Assembly: GCA_900112995.1 (NCBI GenBank)
Contig: FONU01000004.1
Span: forward strand, 62,001 to 126,000
Direction: 5' to 3'
Origin: [Lactobacillus] rogosae
GTDB lineage: Bacteria; Bacillota; Clostridia; Lachnospirales; Lachnospiraceae
DNA: 64,000 nt
Of the stretch, positions 17,052 through 26,244 are shown in pieces (position 1 is the first letter of the stretch; every line of letters starts with the position of its first letter). Both the position numbers and the translations under genes were made by a program. The notes below the pieces were generated by a model. That model had not been told where the DNA came from. It searched no databases and worked only from the letters and a program-made list of their open reading frames with translations.

Positions 17052-19431
17052 CTTCTACCTCTTCCATAAAGTATAATCTTGCTGCAAAATCTTGAAAAAA
17101 TCGGACATTCTCATTATAGCCTGTTGCACTGAATGCCTGCTTTAACTTGACACCCGAATACATAAGTGTATCTCCATAAGCTATGTAATCTTCTGTTTCA
17201 CCATCCATTTTCTTAAGCTTTGACAGTATATCCTGTAACATAGAACCCTGCTTGATATGTATTGGCGATACCATATTAACAAGCTCACCGAATTCTTTAA
17301 TGTCATATTGAAGCTTTCTGTTGTAAAAATGGTATTTCTTAGCTTCATCAAGACCTTTAGCCCTGTAACAGGCATACTGTGTGTTAGGTATAACGTGTTT
17401 TTGCATAATTAATCCGACAGCTTTCTTCTTATCCGTTGATACTACTGTCCATTCTGCCATATTGCCTTTACCATTATTTAATACACTGGCATTACCTGCA
17501 TTTTCTTCTTCAAAGCTTTCTGTTCTGTAAAATGTACCAGTAAAGAATACATTTCTTAACTTCTTGTACAGTTCAATCTGACATTTCACAGCATTTAATT
17601 CCTCTTTATTCATATCACACATATTACATTCATAGCCAAGAAGCCCAAATGCTGCAACTGCAAATCTGCTCTCTAACGGCATATTTCTTAATGTCTGATG
17701 ATTAGGACTTGCCGATACATGGGCTGAAATACACGATAATGGATAACCGTAGCTGTAATTATACTGAATCTGTGCCCTGCAAAGCGCATCTGTGTTATCA
17801 CTTGCCCATATCTGCGGAAAATAGCATAATATTCCCAGATCAAATCTGTTGCCGCCTGCCGCACAGCCCTCAAATAATATATCAGGAAATCTATTAGTAA
17901 GTTCCTTCATACATCTGTACAAGCCGCTCACATATCTATGCGATACTTCCTTCTGCCTGTCAGGTGGCAGATTTTTAGAATAATAATCGCTGAATATTCT
18001 GTTCATATCCCATTTTACATAAGATATATCTGCTGATGAGAACACCTCACTCATCTCCTCAATTATATAGTCCTGAACAGCTTCATAGGTTAAATCAAGA
18101 ATTCTCTGGTTACGTCCCTCTGAATGTTCTACATCTGGTATTTCAATTACCCATTCAGGGTGTGCCTCATATAATCTGCTGTTCACACTCACCATCTCAG
18201 GCTCAACCCATATTCCAAATTTAAGCCCGGATTCTTTTATCTTATCCGCAATGCCAGCTATTCCATTTGGAAGCTTTCTGCTATTCGGTGTCCAGTCGCC
18301 TAATGAACTTGTGTCGTCATTTCTCTCGCCAAACCAGCCATCATCCATAACGAACAGTTCAACACCTGTATCCTTAGCCGCCTTTGCAAGCTTCACAAGC
18401 TTTCTTTCATTAATATTAAAATATGCCGCTTCCCAGCTATTAATAAGAACTGGTCTTTCCTTGTCACGCCAGCTTCCACGCACAATATGCTTTCTTACAA
18501 ACTCGTGCATATTATGACTCATCCTGTTATAGCCTTTGTATGAATAGGTAAGCACTGCCTCTGGAGCTTCAAAGCATTTTCCTGCTTCAATAATATAAGA
18601 AAATGTAGCTGGATTAATTCCCGATACAAGCCTTAATTTACCATATGAATTAACCTGTGCCGCTTCATAATGATTGCCGCTGTATATAAGATTAAATCCA
18701 TAACATTCACCATAATCTTCTGTCGTTGAACTTCTTCCTATCATAAAAAAAGGATTAGCTCTGTTTGATGATGTTCCTGTGACCGACTCATTTACATACT
18801 TACCGGCACGAATGGGTATTCTGCTTCTATTCATCTCCCTTGCCCACGCACCATTAAAAAAAGACAATTCATAATCACTCTCGTTTAAATCAAGCTGCAT
18901 ACTCATTAATCTTTCAAGCCTTACGCTCTCATTTCCTGAATTAACAAGCTTGGCACTTCTTGTTATAATGTCACATTTTTCATATACATAATAATGAAGC
19001 TCCAATGTGAGATTATAATTCCTGTCCTTAAGATAGATGACGAGCTGTTCAACCTCTCCATTATCATCATAAGACCCCGGAAGCGTATCGTATTCTTCCT
19101 TGCCCTGTATAATCTCTGCCCTGTCAAACACCATATCCGTTGTACTGCTTCCATTAGGATATGTGACTTCGATAAAAGGCTCTCTTATATCGCCTTTTCC
19201 CAATGATGACATTTCAAGGCACACATCTTCCAGCGAATAAGACGAATAATCTTTATTGTATACATTAGTATTACCCGGAATAAATGTATGCTTCTCTGTC
19301 ATCACAGCCTCATTGGCGTGTAACTTTCTTCCATAATACAAATGCTCCAACTGCCCGCTTCCAAGCACGGCAAACGCATAAGATGTATTGTCAGTATCAA
19401 GCACATACATATTATTATTAATCGTTATCAT
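17038..19431 (-). CDS. Alpha-galactosidase, GH36
   Basis: 797 residues, slightly long for cytoplasmic GH36 enzymes. No signal peptide. Motifs: N-terminal beta domain; FVMDDGWFGERNDD in the barrel; the nucleophile Asp in SYVKWDMNR; FEGCAAGGNRFD; and the acid/base Asp in WASDNTDA. It splits raffinose- or melibiose-type alpha-1,6-galactosides inside the cell. It sits between the GPH symporter (1-bp overlap of stop and start) and galK, which fits uptake, hydrolysis and phosphorylation in sequence. Confidence 0.93.
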   Translation of the reverse strand: MITINNNMYVLDTDNTSYAFAVLGSGQLEHLYYGRKLHANEAVMTEKHTFIPGNTNVYNKDYSSYSLEDVCLEMSSLGKGDIREPFIEVTYPNGSSTTDMVFDRAEIIQGKEEYDTLPGSYDDNGEVEQLVIYLKDRNYNLTLELHYYVYEKCDIITRSAKLVNSGNESVRLERLMSMQLDLNESDYELSFFNGAWAREMNRSRIPIRAGKYVNESVTGTSSNRANPFFMIGRSSTTEDYGECYGFNLIYSGNHYEAAQVNSYGKLRLVSGINPATFSYIIEAGKCFEAPEAVLTYSYKGYNRMSHNMHEFVRKHIVRGSWRDKERPVLINSWEAAYFNINERKLVKLAKAAKDTGVELFVMDDGWFGERNDDTSSLGDWTPNSRKLPNGIAGIADKIKESGLKFGIWVEPEMVSVNSRLYEAHPEWVIEIPDVEHSEGRNQRILDLTYEAVQDYIIEEMSEVFSSADISYVKWDMNRIFSDYYSKNLPPDRQKEVSHRYVSGLYRCMKELTNRFPDILFEGCAAGGNRFDLGILCYFPQIWASDNTDALCRAQIQYNYSYGYPLSCISAHVSASPNHQTLRNMPLESRFAVAAFGLLGYECNMCDMNKEELNAVKCQIELYKKLRNVFFTGTFYRTESFEEENAGNASVLNNGKGNMAEWTVVSTDKKKAVGLIMQKHVIPNTQYACYRAKGLDEAKKYHFYNRKLQYDIKEFGELVNMVSPIHIKQGSMLQDILSKLKKMDGETEDYIAYGDTLMYSGVKLKQAFSATGYNENVRFFQDFAARLYFMEEVEDDKQ

Positions 19432-20798
19432 TAATGGCTCTCCTTAATTCTTTCCGATATCTCTTCCATTTTCTGCTCTGTTAAAATGTACTTTCTGTGG
19501 AAGTAAAATACTGCAATAAGCAGACCTATTACCGGAATTACTGTCATTGTCATTCTAAGTCCTACTACCGAACCACCAGCCACAGCATCTGTCACCACAT
19601 CTGTATTACTGCTTAACCTGCATACTGAAAGGCATATTGACACAACTAATGCGGCTATACCTGAAGCAAGCTTTACAACAAATGTCTGCATTGAAAATAT
19701 AACGCTCTCATCTCTTCGCTTATTCTTAAATTCGCCATAGTCAACCGTATTCGCCAGAAATATAGTCGTTAAGACTAATAACATTCCATTTGCTGCAAAT
19801 ATGAAAAATGCTGGAATAAATAAAATAAACACACTCGACATTGATGTGAATATAAGAATAAATAAAACTATATAACCAGCAATAGCCATAACAAAGCTTA
19901 CATAAAATATCTTTATTGTGTTCAAAAACTTTCTAAGAAGCGGAAACAATACCATCATTGATAATATCTGTATTGCACCACCAAATGTATTAAATAGTGT
20001 ATAGCCGTTGTACCAGTCTGCACCGCCAAAATCATATTTAAAGAAATATATGACAAGGTTAGAAGTTATGTACACAGATGTATTAATAAGAACAATTGTT
20101 ATAACTACTGTAACAGCCTGATCATTCTGGAAAAGTGCCTTGAACATCTGCTTTACTGATACTGTTTCAACATCAACTGTTGATTTTTCCCTAATATTAA
20201 GGCAGGTAATAAGTATTGCAGCAAAGAACAGTATTGATATTATAAGTGCAAACCATTTAAAACCTGCATATTCATTGCCCTTTCCAAGCATATATACACA
20301 CTGCATTGTAATAATTGTAACAAGTGCTGAACCTACACCTGCACAGGAACGTGCCATAGTTGACATATTCTCTCTTTCCTTGCCGCCCTCTGTAAATGCT
20401 GGTATCATTGACCAATAAGGAATATCCATCATTGTGTAAGTAACGCCCCACAAAACGTAAGTTACTGCGGCATAAGCAACAAGTCCGCCGCCATCAAGTG
20501 TTGGTGGTGCAGAAAACATCAGAAACAATACAACAGCATTAAGCAATGTTCCAATAAACAGCCATGGTCTGAACTTTCCCCATCTGGTTCTTGTCTTTGC
20601 AACAACTACACCCATTATAGGGTCGTTAAATGCGTCAAATACTCGTGCCGCAAGAAGTATAATCCCCGTTGCTATCGCACTAACCCCAAGTATATCCTGA
20701 TAATAATACAGAATATAACTTGCACAAAACATATAAACCATATCTTTGCCAACTGCACCTATGCCATAAGATGCCATTTCTTTCTTATTAAGCCCCAT
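19431..20798 (-). CDS. GPH-family sugar:cation symporter
   Basis: 455 residues with about 12 hydrophobic helices. The N-terminal DAFNDPIMGVVVAKTRTRWGKFRPW block is the signature of glycoside-pentoside-hexuronide symporters such as MelB. A later block (NTVDYGEFKNKRRDESV) also fits. By context it imports alpha-galactosides for the adjacent GH36 enzyme. Its stop overlaps the alpha-galactosidase start by one base. Confidence 0.9.
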   Translation of the reverse strand: MGLNKKEMASYGIGAVGKDMVYMFCASYILYYYQDILGVSAIATGIILLAARVFDAFNDPIMGVVVAKTRTRWGKFRPWLFIGTLLNAVVLFLMFSAPPTLDGGGLVAYAAVTYVLWGVTYTMMDIPYWSMIPAFTEGGKERENMSTMARSCAGVGSALVTIITMQCVYMLGKGNEYAGFKWFALIISILFFAAILITCLNIREKSTVDVETVSVKQMFKALFQNDQAVTVVITIVLINTSVYITSNLVIYFFKYDFGGADWYNGYTLFNTFGGAIQILSMMVLFPLLRKFLNTIKIFYVSFVMAIAGYIVLFILIFTSMSSVFILFIPAFFIFAANGMLLVLTTIFLANTVDYGEFKNKRRDESVIFSMQTFVVKLASGIAALVVSICLSVCRLSSNTDVVTDAVAGGSVVGLRMTMTVIPVIGLLIAVFYFHRKYILTEQKMEEISERIKESH

Positions 20799-20869
20799 AC
20801 GCTACCTCTTTTCTTTCTATATGTCCGATTTCTTCATATTTTTTAAGTGTCTGATTACTGCACGCCGTA

Positions 20870-22456
20870 TTAAATGTCTGATTTCTTCATATTCACTGCT
20901 AATTTGACAGCCTCATATGCACCATTATATATACCCATCTGTTTATTCTTCTTTATGTTCTTACACATATCTATAATGTATGTATCATCTTCCATAAACA
21001 GCTTTATCATCTGTAAAGTATGAGGTATATCCCTGCACTCAAGTGTTCCGTCACCTATCTCTGCTGAATGGACTGCACCCCACTGTTCGTGTCCGCCAAC
21101 TCGCTTTATAAATAACTTTGGCACTGGATAGAATGCTAATTCACTTGGTTTGGTAACAAGCACATCTGCACTTCTCATCAAAAGGTTAGTACAATACACT
21201 GCCTCAAATATATTCTTATGATAAAAGCCGTGGATACCTGTTATATTATCAGATGTGTCTTCACTTGAATTATCTGCTGTAATATTCTTAGAATTATCAT
21301 CTCTATTGTTATCTGTCACTACATCAGAATTGTTTATCTGGCTGGCTGATAATGCCTTCGTGGCAAATGCCTTCGTATCTTTCCAGTTGTCAAAATGCTC
21401 AGTTGCCAGTTCTCTCATCTGTGGGATATCTCTTATAAGTTCGTCCCATACATTTTTATAATCACCAACATTAACGTATAACACTGCCTTATTCTTCTTA
21501 ATATAAGGAATAAGGTATTTAATTATATGGGCAAATATCTCTTTCTGTGCACCTGCACCACCAATTGTAAGCAGAAATCTCATAGGCTTTCCGTTCTGTT
21601 TTCTTGCTATTCTTGCATTGCAGTCAGCCTCAATATTAGTTACAAGCTCGTGGTCGATATAATGTCCTGTGTATACAAGACTATCTGCTGGCATTTCATT
21701 TAACACCTTAATGCCGGACATTCCATTAAGTATCCTGTAACCCTGATAAGCATAATGTGTCTGGACTGTATGAATACTTCCTTCTGACAAATGCAATGCC
21801 ATTGGCCAGTTATCCGGTATTGCATTAACAACATTTTTCATACCTGCGTGTACTGCCGCCTGTGCCGGCCATACATGAGTTGCAATAACCGGAATATTCT
21901 TAGGAACATTCTTATATACAGGTGCCATAAGCTCTGCATTCTTCTGGTCTGAAGCGTTATAGGAAAGCTTCCTGAAACCCTCGTAATTCATTGGTTCCCA
22001 CACCAGTCTGTTAAACAGCCTGCTCTTTTGTGATAACCTTGAACCAAGCGAATACAGGTCGTTCTGTGCCCTTATAACTTTAGTACAGGTTGTATTATCG
22101 TAAGAATTAAGATCCATCCAGTAAGGAACATATCCAAGTGCATTAGCTGCTGAAGCAATCGCCATTGATATTCTGTAATGTCCAAAACCCATTCTTATAT
22201 TGCCAACTATAATACCTTTATCAGTATCAAATTCTTCTTTATTACCGTTAGATACGCTTGCAGGCTTATCTGCAACCCTCACATCATACACGCCAAGCAT
22301 ATCACCTATGTATTTGTTCTTCTTTATTGTCACCTTATAGTCGGCATTGCTGTCATCACCATATTTTCTTGCGTATTTTTTTTTGGAATTAATAGCTTTT
22401 CTATATGCCTTTCTATCAATTTCATTGTTAAATATAACCTTTGATTTGTCCTGCAT
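20870..22456 (-). CDS. Glycosyltransferase-like protein of unknown function
   Basis: I choose the ATG at 22454-22456 (MQDKSKVIF) because AAGGAGGA lies just upstream; the longer frame from 22507 would overlap the TetR gene. About 528 residues. The block GNIRMGFGHYRISMAIA near residue 85 resembles the GxGHxxxA loop of MurG/MGDG-synthase-type GT-B enzymes, and FLLTIGGAGAQKEIF near residue 300 resembles their second-domain glycine loop. Residues around 375-410 are an Asn/Asp/Ser-rich insertion. I do not recognise the exact family; a cytoplasmic GT-B glycosyltransferase is inference. It lies between the TetR gene and the galactoside genes. The last codons (NMKKSDI) are duplicated about 52 bp further on, after the stop. 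Confidence 0.55.
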   Translation of the reverse strand: MQDKSKVIFNNEIDRKAYRKAINSKKKYARKYGDDSNADYKVTIKKNKYIGDMLGVYDVRVADKPASVSNGNKEEFDTDKGIIVGNIRMGFGHYRISMAIASAANALGYVPYWMDLNSYDNTTCTKVIRAQNDLYSLGSRLSQKSRLFNRLVWEPMNYEGFRKLSYNASDQKNAELMAPVYKNVPKNIPVIATHVWPAQAAVHAGMKNVVNAIPDNWPMALHLSEGSIHTVQTHYAYQGYRILNGMSGIKVLNEMPADSLVYTGHYIDHELVTNIEADCNARIARKQNGKPMRFLLTIGGAGAQKEIFAHIIKYLIPYIKKNKAVLYVNVGDYKNVWDELIRDIPQMRELATEHFDNWKDTKAFATKALSASQINNSDVVTDNNRDDNSKNITADNSSEDTSDNITGIHGFYHKNIFEAVYCTNLLMRSADVLVTKPSELAFYPVPKLFIKRVGGHEQWGAVHSAEIGDGTLECRDIPHTLQMIKLFMEDDTYIIDMCKNIKKNKQMGIYNGAYEAVKLAVNMKKSDI

Positions 22457-22478
22457 TATATATTCCTCCTTTTTATTT

Positions 22479-23048
22479 TCAATGACTTTCCTTAACTGCC
22501 ACGCCATCTAATAATATTCCCACAATCTCATCAAGTCCCTGTGTATATGTCATTCCTGCCCTTATAAGAATGTCTCTTTGGAAAAATTGTTCTATTGATG
22601 CCTCCATCATCATCTTAAACATCAATACATTAACCGGTCTTATCACTTCTTCCTCAATCCCCTGTTCCAAAAGCTTAATCGTTGTCTCCCATCCATTCTC
22701 CAGACGTTCTTCAACGTGTCTGTATATCTCCGGGAATTTGTCCTTTAACATATATAACTGTCTTAAATCAATATCTTTATAACTCTCAGGCATAACTCCA
22801 AGAATACGTCTTATCTTCTCAATTGTTGATAATGTATTATCTTCAATTATCTCTGATTCGCTCTCTTTAATCGTGTCAAACAGATAATCTACCATCTCCA
22901 TAAACAGAGTGTTCTTATCTTTAAAAATTGTATATATTGTCTTCTTACTCATTGCAAGAATAGATGCAATATCGTCCATTGTAAATTTAAGGCCTTTTTG
23001 ATTAAATGCCTGTATCGTTGCCTGTAAAATCTTCTCTTTATTATTCAT
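22479..23048 (-). CDS. TetR/AcrR-family transcriptional regulator
   Basis: 189 residues. The N-terminal helix-turn-helix reads KILQATIQAFNQKGLKFTMDDIASILAMSKKTIYTIFKDKNTLF, typical of TetR; the C-terminal helices are ligand-binding and dimerising. First gene of the unit leading into the glycosyltransferase-like gene (22 bp gap) and the alpha-galactoside genes, so it may control them, but TetR proteins often respond to non-sugar ligands. A 13-bp perfect inverted repeat lies at 23,095-23,134, 47 bp upstream of its start. Confidence 0.88.
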   Translation of the reverse strand: MNNKEKILQATIQAFNQKGLKFTMDDIASILAMSKKTIYTIFKDKNTLFMEMVDYLFDTIKESESEIIEDNTLSTIEKIRRILGVMPESYKDIDLRQLYMLKDKFPEIYRHVEERLENGWETTIKLLEQGIEEEVIRPVNVLMFKMMMEASIEQFFQRDILIRAGMTYTQGLDEIVGILLDGVAVKESH

Positions 23049-23089
23049 AATGCTCCTTTTAATGTTGTGTATCAGTGACGCTTATAAAA

Positions 23090-23134
23090 CAAAAAATCAA
23101 GGAAACTATTTCTTCTGTTTTAGTTTCCTTGATT
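23090..23134 (-). terminator. Inverted repeat upstream of the TetR gene (terminator or operator)
   Basis: Perfect 13-bp inverted repeat AATCAAGGAAACT (23095-23107) / AGTTTCCTTGATT (23122-23134). On the minus strand the stem is followed by TTTTTTG, so it can terminate leftward transcripts coming from the remnant region. Its position 47 bp before the TetR start also allows a role as operator. Confidence 0.55.
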
Positions 23135-23210
23135 GTATCACATTAATTTATTGGGTACAATTGCTATTTCCATATAATTATTTCGAATATTTTTAGTAGT
23201 TTTGTACAAT

Positions 23211-23435
23211 TTATTGTATATTTTGCAATATAGGCCGATATATTTTTAACACAATAACGCATATAATTGAAAATATCTGAATATTATCATCTCTATTTCC
23301 TATATCTTTTAAATCTTCTTTTGATATAAATGGATTACGCTTATGACATTTAACAAAATTAGCTAACGGATCAATATGATCTGCCTCACCCGCATTATTC
23401 TGCCAATTATCACCGTACGTTTTCTTAGCATCACT
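23211..23435 (-). pseudogene. Remnant of an HNH-type nuclease domain
   Basis: A 75-codon open stretch without a start codon. It reads KKTYGDNWQNNAGEADHIDP, then SKEDLKDIGNRDDNIQ. The ADHIDPL core looks like the HNH motif of nucleases found in phage and mobile elements. It is cut off abruptly at about 23,435, where the stop of the receiver-domain remnant begins, so two unrelated fragments are joined here. Confidence 0.5.
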
Positions 23436-23720
23436 TTATTTTTTCTTAACTAATCCAGTTTTTTTCTGTAATGTACTGATCAATTCCTCAATAACAATTG
23501 GTTTGGTTAAGAATCCATCCATACCGCATTCCAGTGCTTTTTTCTGTCCTCATCAAATGCATTTGCAGTCATGGCAAAAATGTTGATTCCAGCCAGTACC
23601 GGATCATTCAGAGCACGTATCTGCCTGCATCTGGCCAATAGCAGTCATCAAGGTATCTCTGATATCTGACATGAACATTGGTTTTGCACAGAAAGCAGTC
23701 TACAATATTTTTTATTACTT
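23436..23720 (-). pseudogene. Remnant of receiver domains from a hybrid sensor kinase
   Basis: Reading the minus strand in two frames recovers CAKPMFMSDIRDTLMTAIGQ (end of one receiver domain), then RQIRALNDPVLAG, INIFAMTANAFDEDRKK and, after a one-base frameshift in an A-run, ALECGMDGFLTKPIVIEEL and the stop. This is the C-terminal part of a response-regulator receiver with its conserved Lys (TKP). The phospho-acceptor half of the second domain is deleted. Clearly non-functional. It lies directly downstream of the intact PAS gene, suggesting that both once belonged to one sensor locus. Confidence 0.7.
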
Positions 23721-23736
23721 CCTCATTAGTTGGAAC

Positions 23737-24114
23737 TCACCATAAATCGTATATTTTCATTGTTTCTCTATCTCGATATTCATGCTTCTCATAGTATCCA
23801 ATCAGCTTGCCACTATCTCTAAGCGCCACCATATATACATCTTTATTCTGCTTCTCATTATGAAATGTATACACAATATTATGGCTTTCGTCCTGTGCAA
23901 ACCATTCTGTCACCTGTCTTATTTTTTCCTGTGATTCCTTATTATGACATTCCAGCAGGCTTCTGCCAATCAGCTTGTCTCCGCCACGCTTTCCATAATT
24001 AACAACCGCAGCAGGATTCATATATATTATTTCATGATTAAGATTGCATATAACGACTGCGGCTCTATCCTGATCTATGATACTTTTAAAATAACTTATA
24101 TTAATCTCTGACAT
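23737..24114 (-). CDS. Stand-alone PAS-domain protein
   Basis: 125 residues, all of it a PAS fold: YFKSIIDQDRAAVVICNLNH, EIIYMNPAAVVNYGKRGGD, LIGRSLLECHN and the final strands DVYMVALRDSGKLIGYYE. No output domain is attached. A strong ribosome site (AAGGAGG) precedes the ATG. It may bind a ligand or a partner protein. The fragments of a sensor-kinase receiver immediately downstream suggest a broken signalling locus, but similar single-domain PAS proteins also occur as intact genes. Confidence 0.75.
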   Translation of the reverse strand: MSEINISYFKSIIDQDRAAVVICNLNHEIIYMNPAAVVNYGKRGGDKLIGRSLLECHNKESQEKIRQVTEWFAQDESHNIVYTFHNEKQNKDVYMVALRDSGKLIGYYEKHEYRDRETMKIYDLW

Positions 24115-24357
24115 AAATAATCCTCCTTATAAAATATAATTTTTCTGATATCGTAAGTGATATTAATCAAGCAGTACAATTGTGTGCGTACATAATATGC
24201 ATATTCATATATAGTAATCAATAATTATTATCTATTTCCATTACTTAATTTTATCTCATATCATTTTATTTAATAATCTGGTTACTGATAACCTGTTATG
24301 GTTAAAGTGATGAGTAAATTTGTTATTAATTTTCTCAATCAGACAAACAAAAGTTTA

Positions 24358-24768
24358 TTAAATTCCATTATGTTTCAATCTACTTTTTAACTCCAAAATA
24401 TCATGCTTTATTTGTTCAATGACTATCTTAAATTCCTCATCACTTTTTCCAGTTGGATCTTCAAGTCCCCAATTATCATCAAATGGTCTGCCTATAAATG
24501 GACACCCTACATTACATCCCATTGATATTGCAATATCCGGATCTGGAATATCACTAACCAGCTTACTGAACTGTTCTTCTGCTTCCATATCTATATTATA
24601 TAATTCCTTCATAATACGGACAGCATCCTGATTAATCTGTAGTTTTGTTTCTGTACCCGCCGAATAACTTTGAAACACATCTGATGCCAGATGTCTTCCA
24701 AAAGCCTCAGCAATCTGACTTCTACATGAATTATGAACACAAATAAAAGCTACTTTTACATTACTCAT
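24358..24768 (-). CDS. arsC: Arsenate reductase, thioredoxin-type (LMW-phosphatase fold)
   Basis: 136 residues. P-loop C10-VHNSC-R16 (CX5R) followed by SQIAEAFG; Cys pair in SMGCNVGCPFIG; and the ArsC signature LEDPTGKSDEEF near residue 100 with the catalytic Asp. This is the thioredoxin-coupled arsenate reductase pattern of Staphylococcus and Bacillus. Its start overlaps the upstream gene by 8 bp. Third gene of the ArsR-controlled operon. No arsenite efflux gene (arsB or acr3) is in the operon, so the detoxified product would have to leave by another route. Confidence 0.88.
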   Translation of the reverse strand: MSNVKVAFICVHNSCRSQIAEAFGRHLASDVFQSYSAGTETKLQINQDAVRIMKELYNIDMEAEEQFSKLVSDIPDPDIAISMGCNVGCPFIGRPFDDNWGLEDPTGKSDEEFKIVIEQIKHDILELKSRLKHNGI

Positions 24769-25315
24769 AAAATGGACACCTCTCCTTTATACATTGCTCA
24801 TTAAAATCTGTGAATCCACATTGCATTTGTTCGTATTGCAATGTTACTCCATAATGAGTATTCACATAATCAATACCATTCTTAAATGCTATCATTGCAT
24901 CTCTCTTGCAGCATCTTGGTCCGTTTATGGTTCCTAATTCTCCAATTGCTTTCGAGGTAAACTGCATATGATTTCCCCATGTTCCATCCATTGAAAGCGG
25001 ACCTGTTCCGTCGATGATTGCAAGTGCAGCACCTATAGATGTGATTGCTCCGCATATTCCCCATAAACCGCACATTGCCCCCGGCATCCGAAGTCCCTCT
25101 GCCATCAGCCTGTCCAATGCCTGTTCTAAGTCTATCTCTCCTCCTGCGTTTTTGTAGGCTACAAGCAAACTTGCACCATCTAATATATGGTGTTCCGGTC
25201 CATGAATACTGACATATTCCTTCTTTGCTATCTGTTTAAAAATGACAACCGGATTTGTTCCCTGTTCTTTCTTTATATCTTTTACAATCAGTTCTGCTTT
25301 TTCTCTTACTGTCAT
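24761..25315 (-). CDS. Cysteine-rich DUF5714-like protein
   Basis: 184 residues. Gly- and Cys-rich: PGAMCGLWGICGAITSIGAA, then GPRCCKRDAM, and a C-terminal CGFTDFNEQCIKERCPFYE with four Cys. From memory this matches the family called DUF5714, often found beside ArsR-type regulators. The conserved Cys pairs suggest metal or cluster binding; the function is not known. Between the ArsR gene (57 bp gap) and arsC (8 bp overlap), so co-transcribed with both. Confidence 0.65.
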   Translation of the reverse strand: MTVREKAELIVKDIKKEQGTNPVVIFKQIAKKEYVSIHGPEHHILDGASLLVAYKNAGGEIDLEQALDRLMAEGLRMPGAMCGLWGICGAITSIGAALAIIDGTGPLSMDGTWGNHMQFTSKAIGELGTINGPRCCKRDAMIAFKNGIDYVNTHYGVTLQYEQMQCGFTDFNEQCIKERCPFYE

Positions 25316-25372
25316 AGAAAACTTCCTTTCGTCTTATTTACAATCTTTACAAGTATTAACAGGATTCCCCCT

Positions 25373-25675
25373 CTAACAACAGCTATCTTTTTTGTCACAG
25401 CATGACTCACACGTCAAACTGCCAATAGAATCTTTGAATTCTATTAAAGTTTCACAATTCAAGGAATAATGGTGCCATTTGCCTTCTTTCCGGTCATTAA
25501 CCAACCCACACTCCACCAGTATTTTCATATGATGAGATAATGTAGGCTGAGTAATACTAAATCTTTCCAAAAGCCTGCATCCGCATTTTTCTCCATTTGA
25601 CAACATCTGCACTATTTCCAGCCTGTTTGAATCTCCAAGTGCCTTGCATATTAAAGAAACATCCGCTAATCTCAT
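25373..25675 (-). CDS. ArsR-family metalloregulator
   Basis: I choose the ATG at 25673-25675 (MRLADVSLICKALGDSNRLEI): it has GAGGTGA at the correct distance, whereas the longer frame to 25726 would run through the operator. About 100 residues, winged helix with GEKCGCRLLERFSITQPTLS (the Cys-x-Cys metal site sits in the DNA-recognition region) and HHMKILVECGLVNDRKEGKW. The C-terminus is Cys-rich (CESCCDKKDSCC), a possible second metal site. It should repress its own operon and release DNA on binding As(III) or a similar metal. Confidence 0.88.
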   Translation of the reverse strand: MRLADVSLICKALGDSNRLEIVQMLSNGEKCGCRLLERFSITQPTLSHHMKILVECGLVNDRKEGKWHHYSLNCETLIEFKDSIGSLTCESCCDKKDSCC

Positions 25676-25689
25676 TTCATTCACCTCGT

Positions 25690-25740
25690 ATTGATAATTA
25701 TCTATGTATAAAATTAGCATATACATAGATGGATGTCAAT
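25690..25740 (-). promoter_or_regulatory. ArsR operator overlapping a promoter
   Basis: A perfect 10-bp inverted repeat ATCTATGTAT (25700-25709) / ATACATAGAT (25721-25730) with an 11-bp spacer, extended by symmetric ATTGA (25690-25694) and TCAAT (25736-25740), all centred on 25,715. On the minus strand a consensus -35 TTGACA (25734-25739) is followed by a 17-bp spacer and TAATTT (25711-25716) as -10. The palindrome covers both boxes, as expected for repression by ArsR. Confidence 0.75.
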
Positions 25741-25963
25741 GTATTTCGTGAAATAAAGCTCTACCTTTTCAATACATAATTGTCCTTATGTGACAAAAAT
25801 AATCGAGGTATCTTTCACTTTATTTATTGTGCATATGAGATTATTAGCTTACAATATTATAAAGAGGCGTTGATACATATAGATATTGAGATTCAGAAGC
25901 CGAATCGCTTCAAAGACTTATTACATAAGATTTACAATAAATCAGAAGATATATTATTCTCCA

Positions 25964-26242
25964 TTATTCAGAATATACCAGATATTCTTCTACTGTTATA
26001 GCAGAAGTAACAACGTGTATATTCTTTTCTATACACATTATAAAAAATCTCTTATATTCATCTGCATTTCTGCTACGCTCTGTTGTAGGCATAACAAACT
26101 GGTCTAAATTTATTTTCTTTGTTCGTCTGTCTGATATACTTATCAAACCATCAATACTACTTAAAATCTGAACAACATAAGCCAGCTTATCTTCTGGTAC
26201 TCTTTCCAATAATTCAATATCTTCTCTTCTAATTGCTGTCAT
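25964..26242 (-). pseudogene. Chimeric toxin-antitoxin remnant, 92 aa
   Basis: The first half (MTAIRREDIELLERVPEDKL, then YVVQIL) resembles small antitoxins of Lachnospiraceae TA pairs; the second half (RFFIMCIEKNIHVVTSAITV, then EEYLVYSE) resembles an internal piece of a PIN-domain ribonuclease, ending early without the acidic C-terminal residues. It has a GAGG ribosome site and an open frame, so a short product could be made, but I read it as a deletion fusion of an antitoxin and its toxin. The 237 bp between it and the ArsR operon (25,727-25,963) hold no other gene I can identify. Confidence 0.5.
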
Positions 26243-26244
26243 AG

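Noticed and set aside
22457-22507. Upstream start of the glycosyltransferase-like gene at 22507
   Set aside because: It overlaps the TetR coding end and has no ribosome site, while AAGGAGGA precisely precedes the ATG at 22456.
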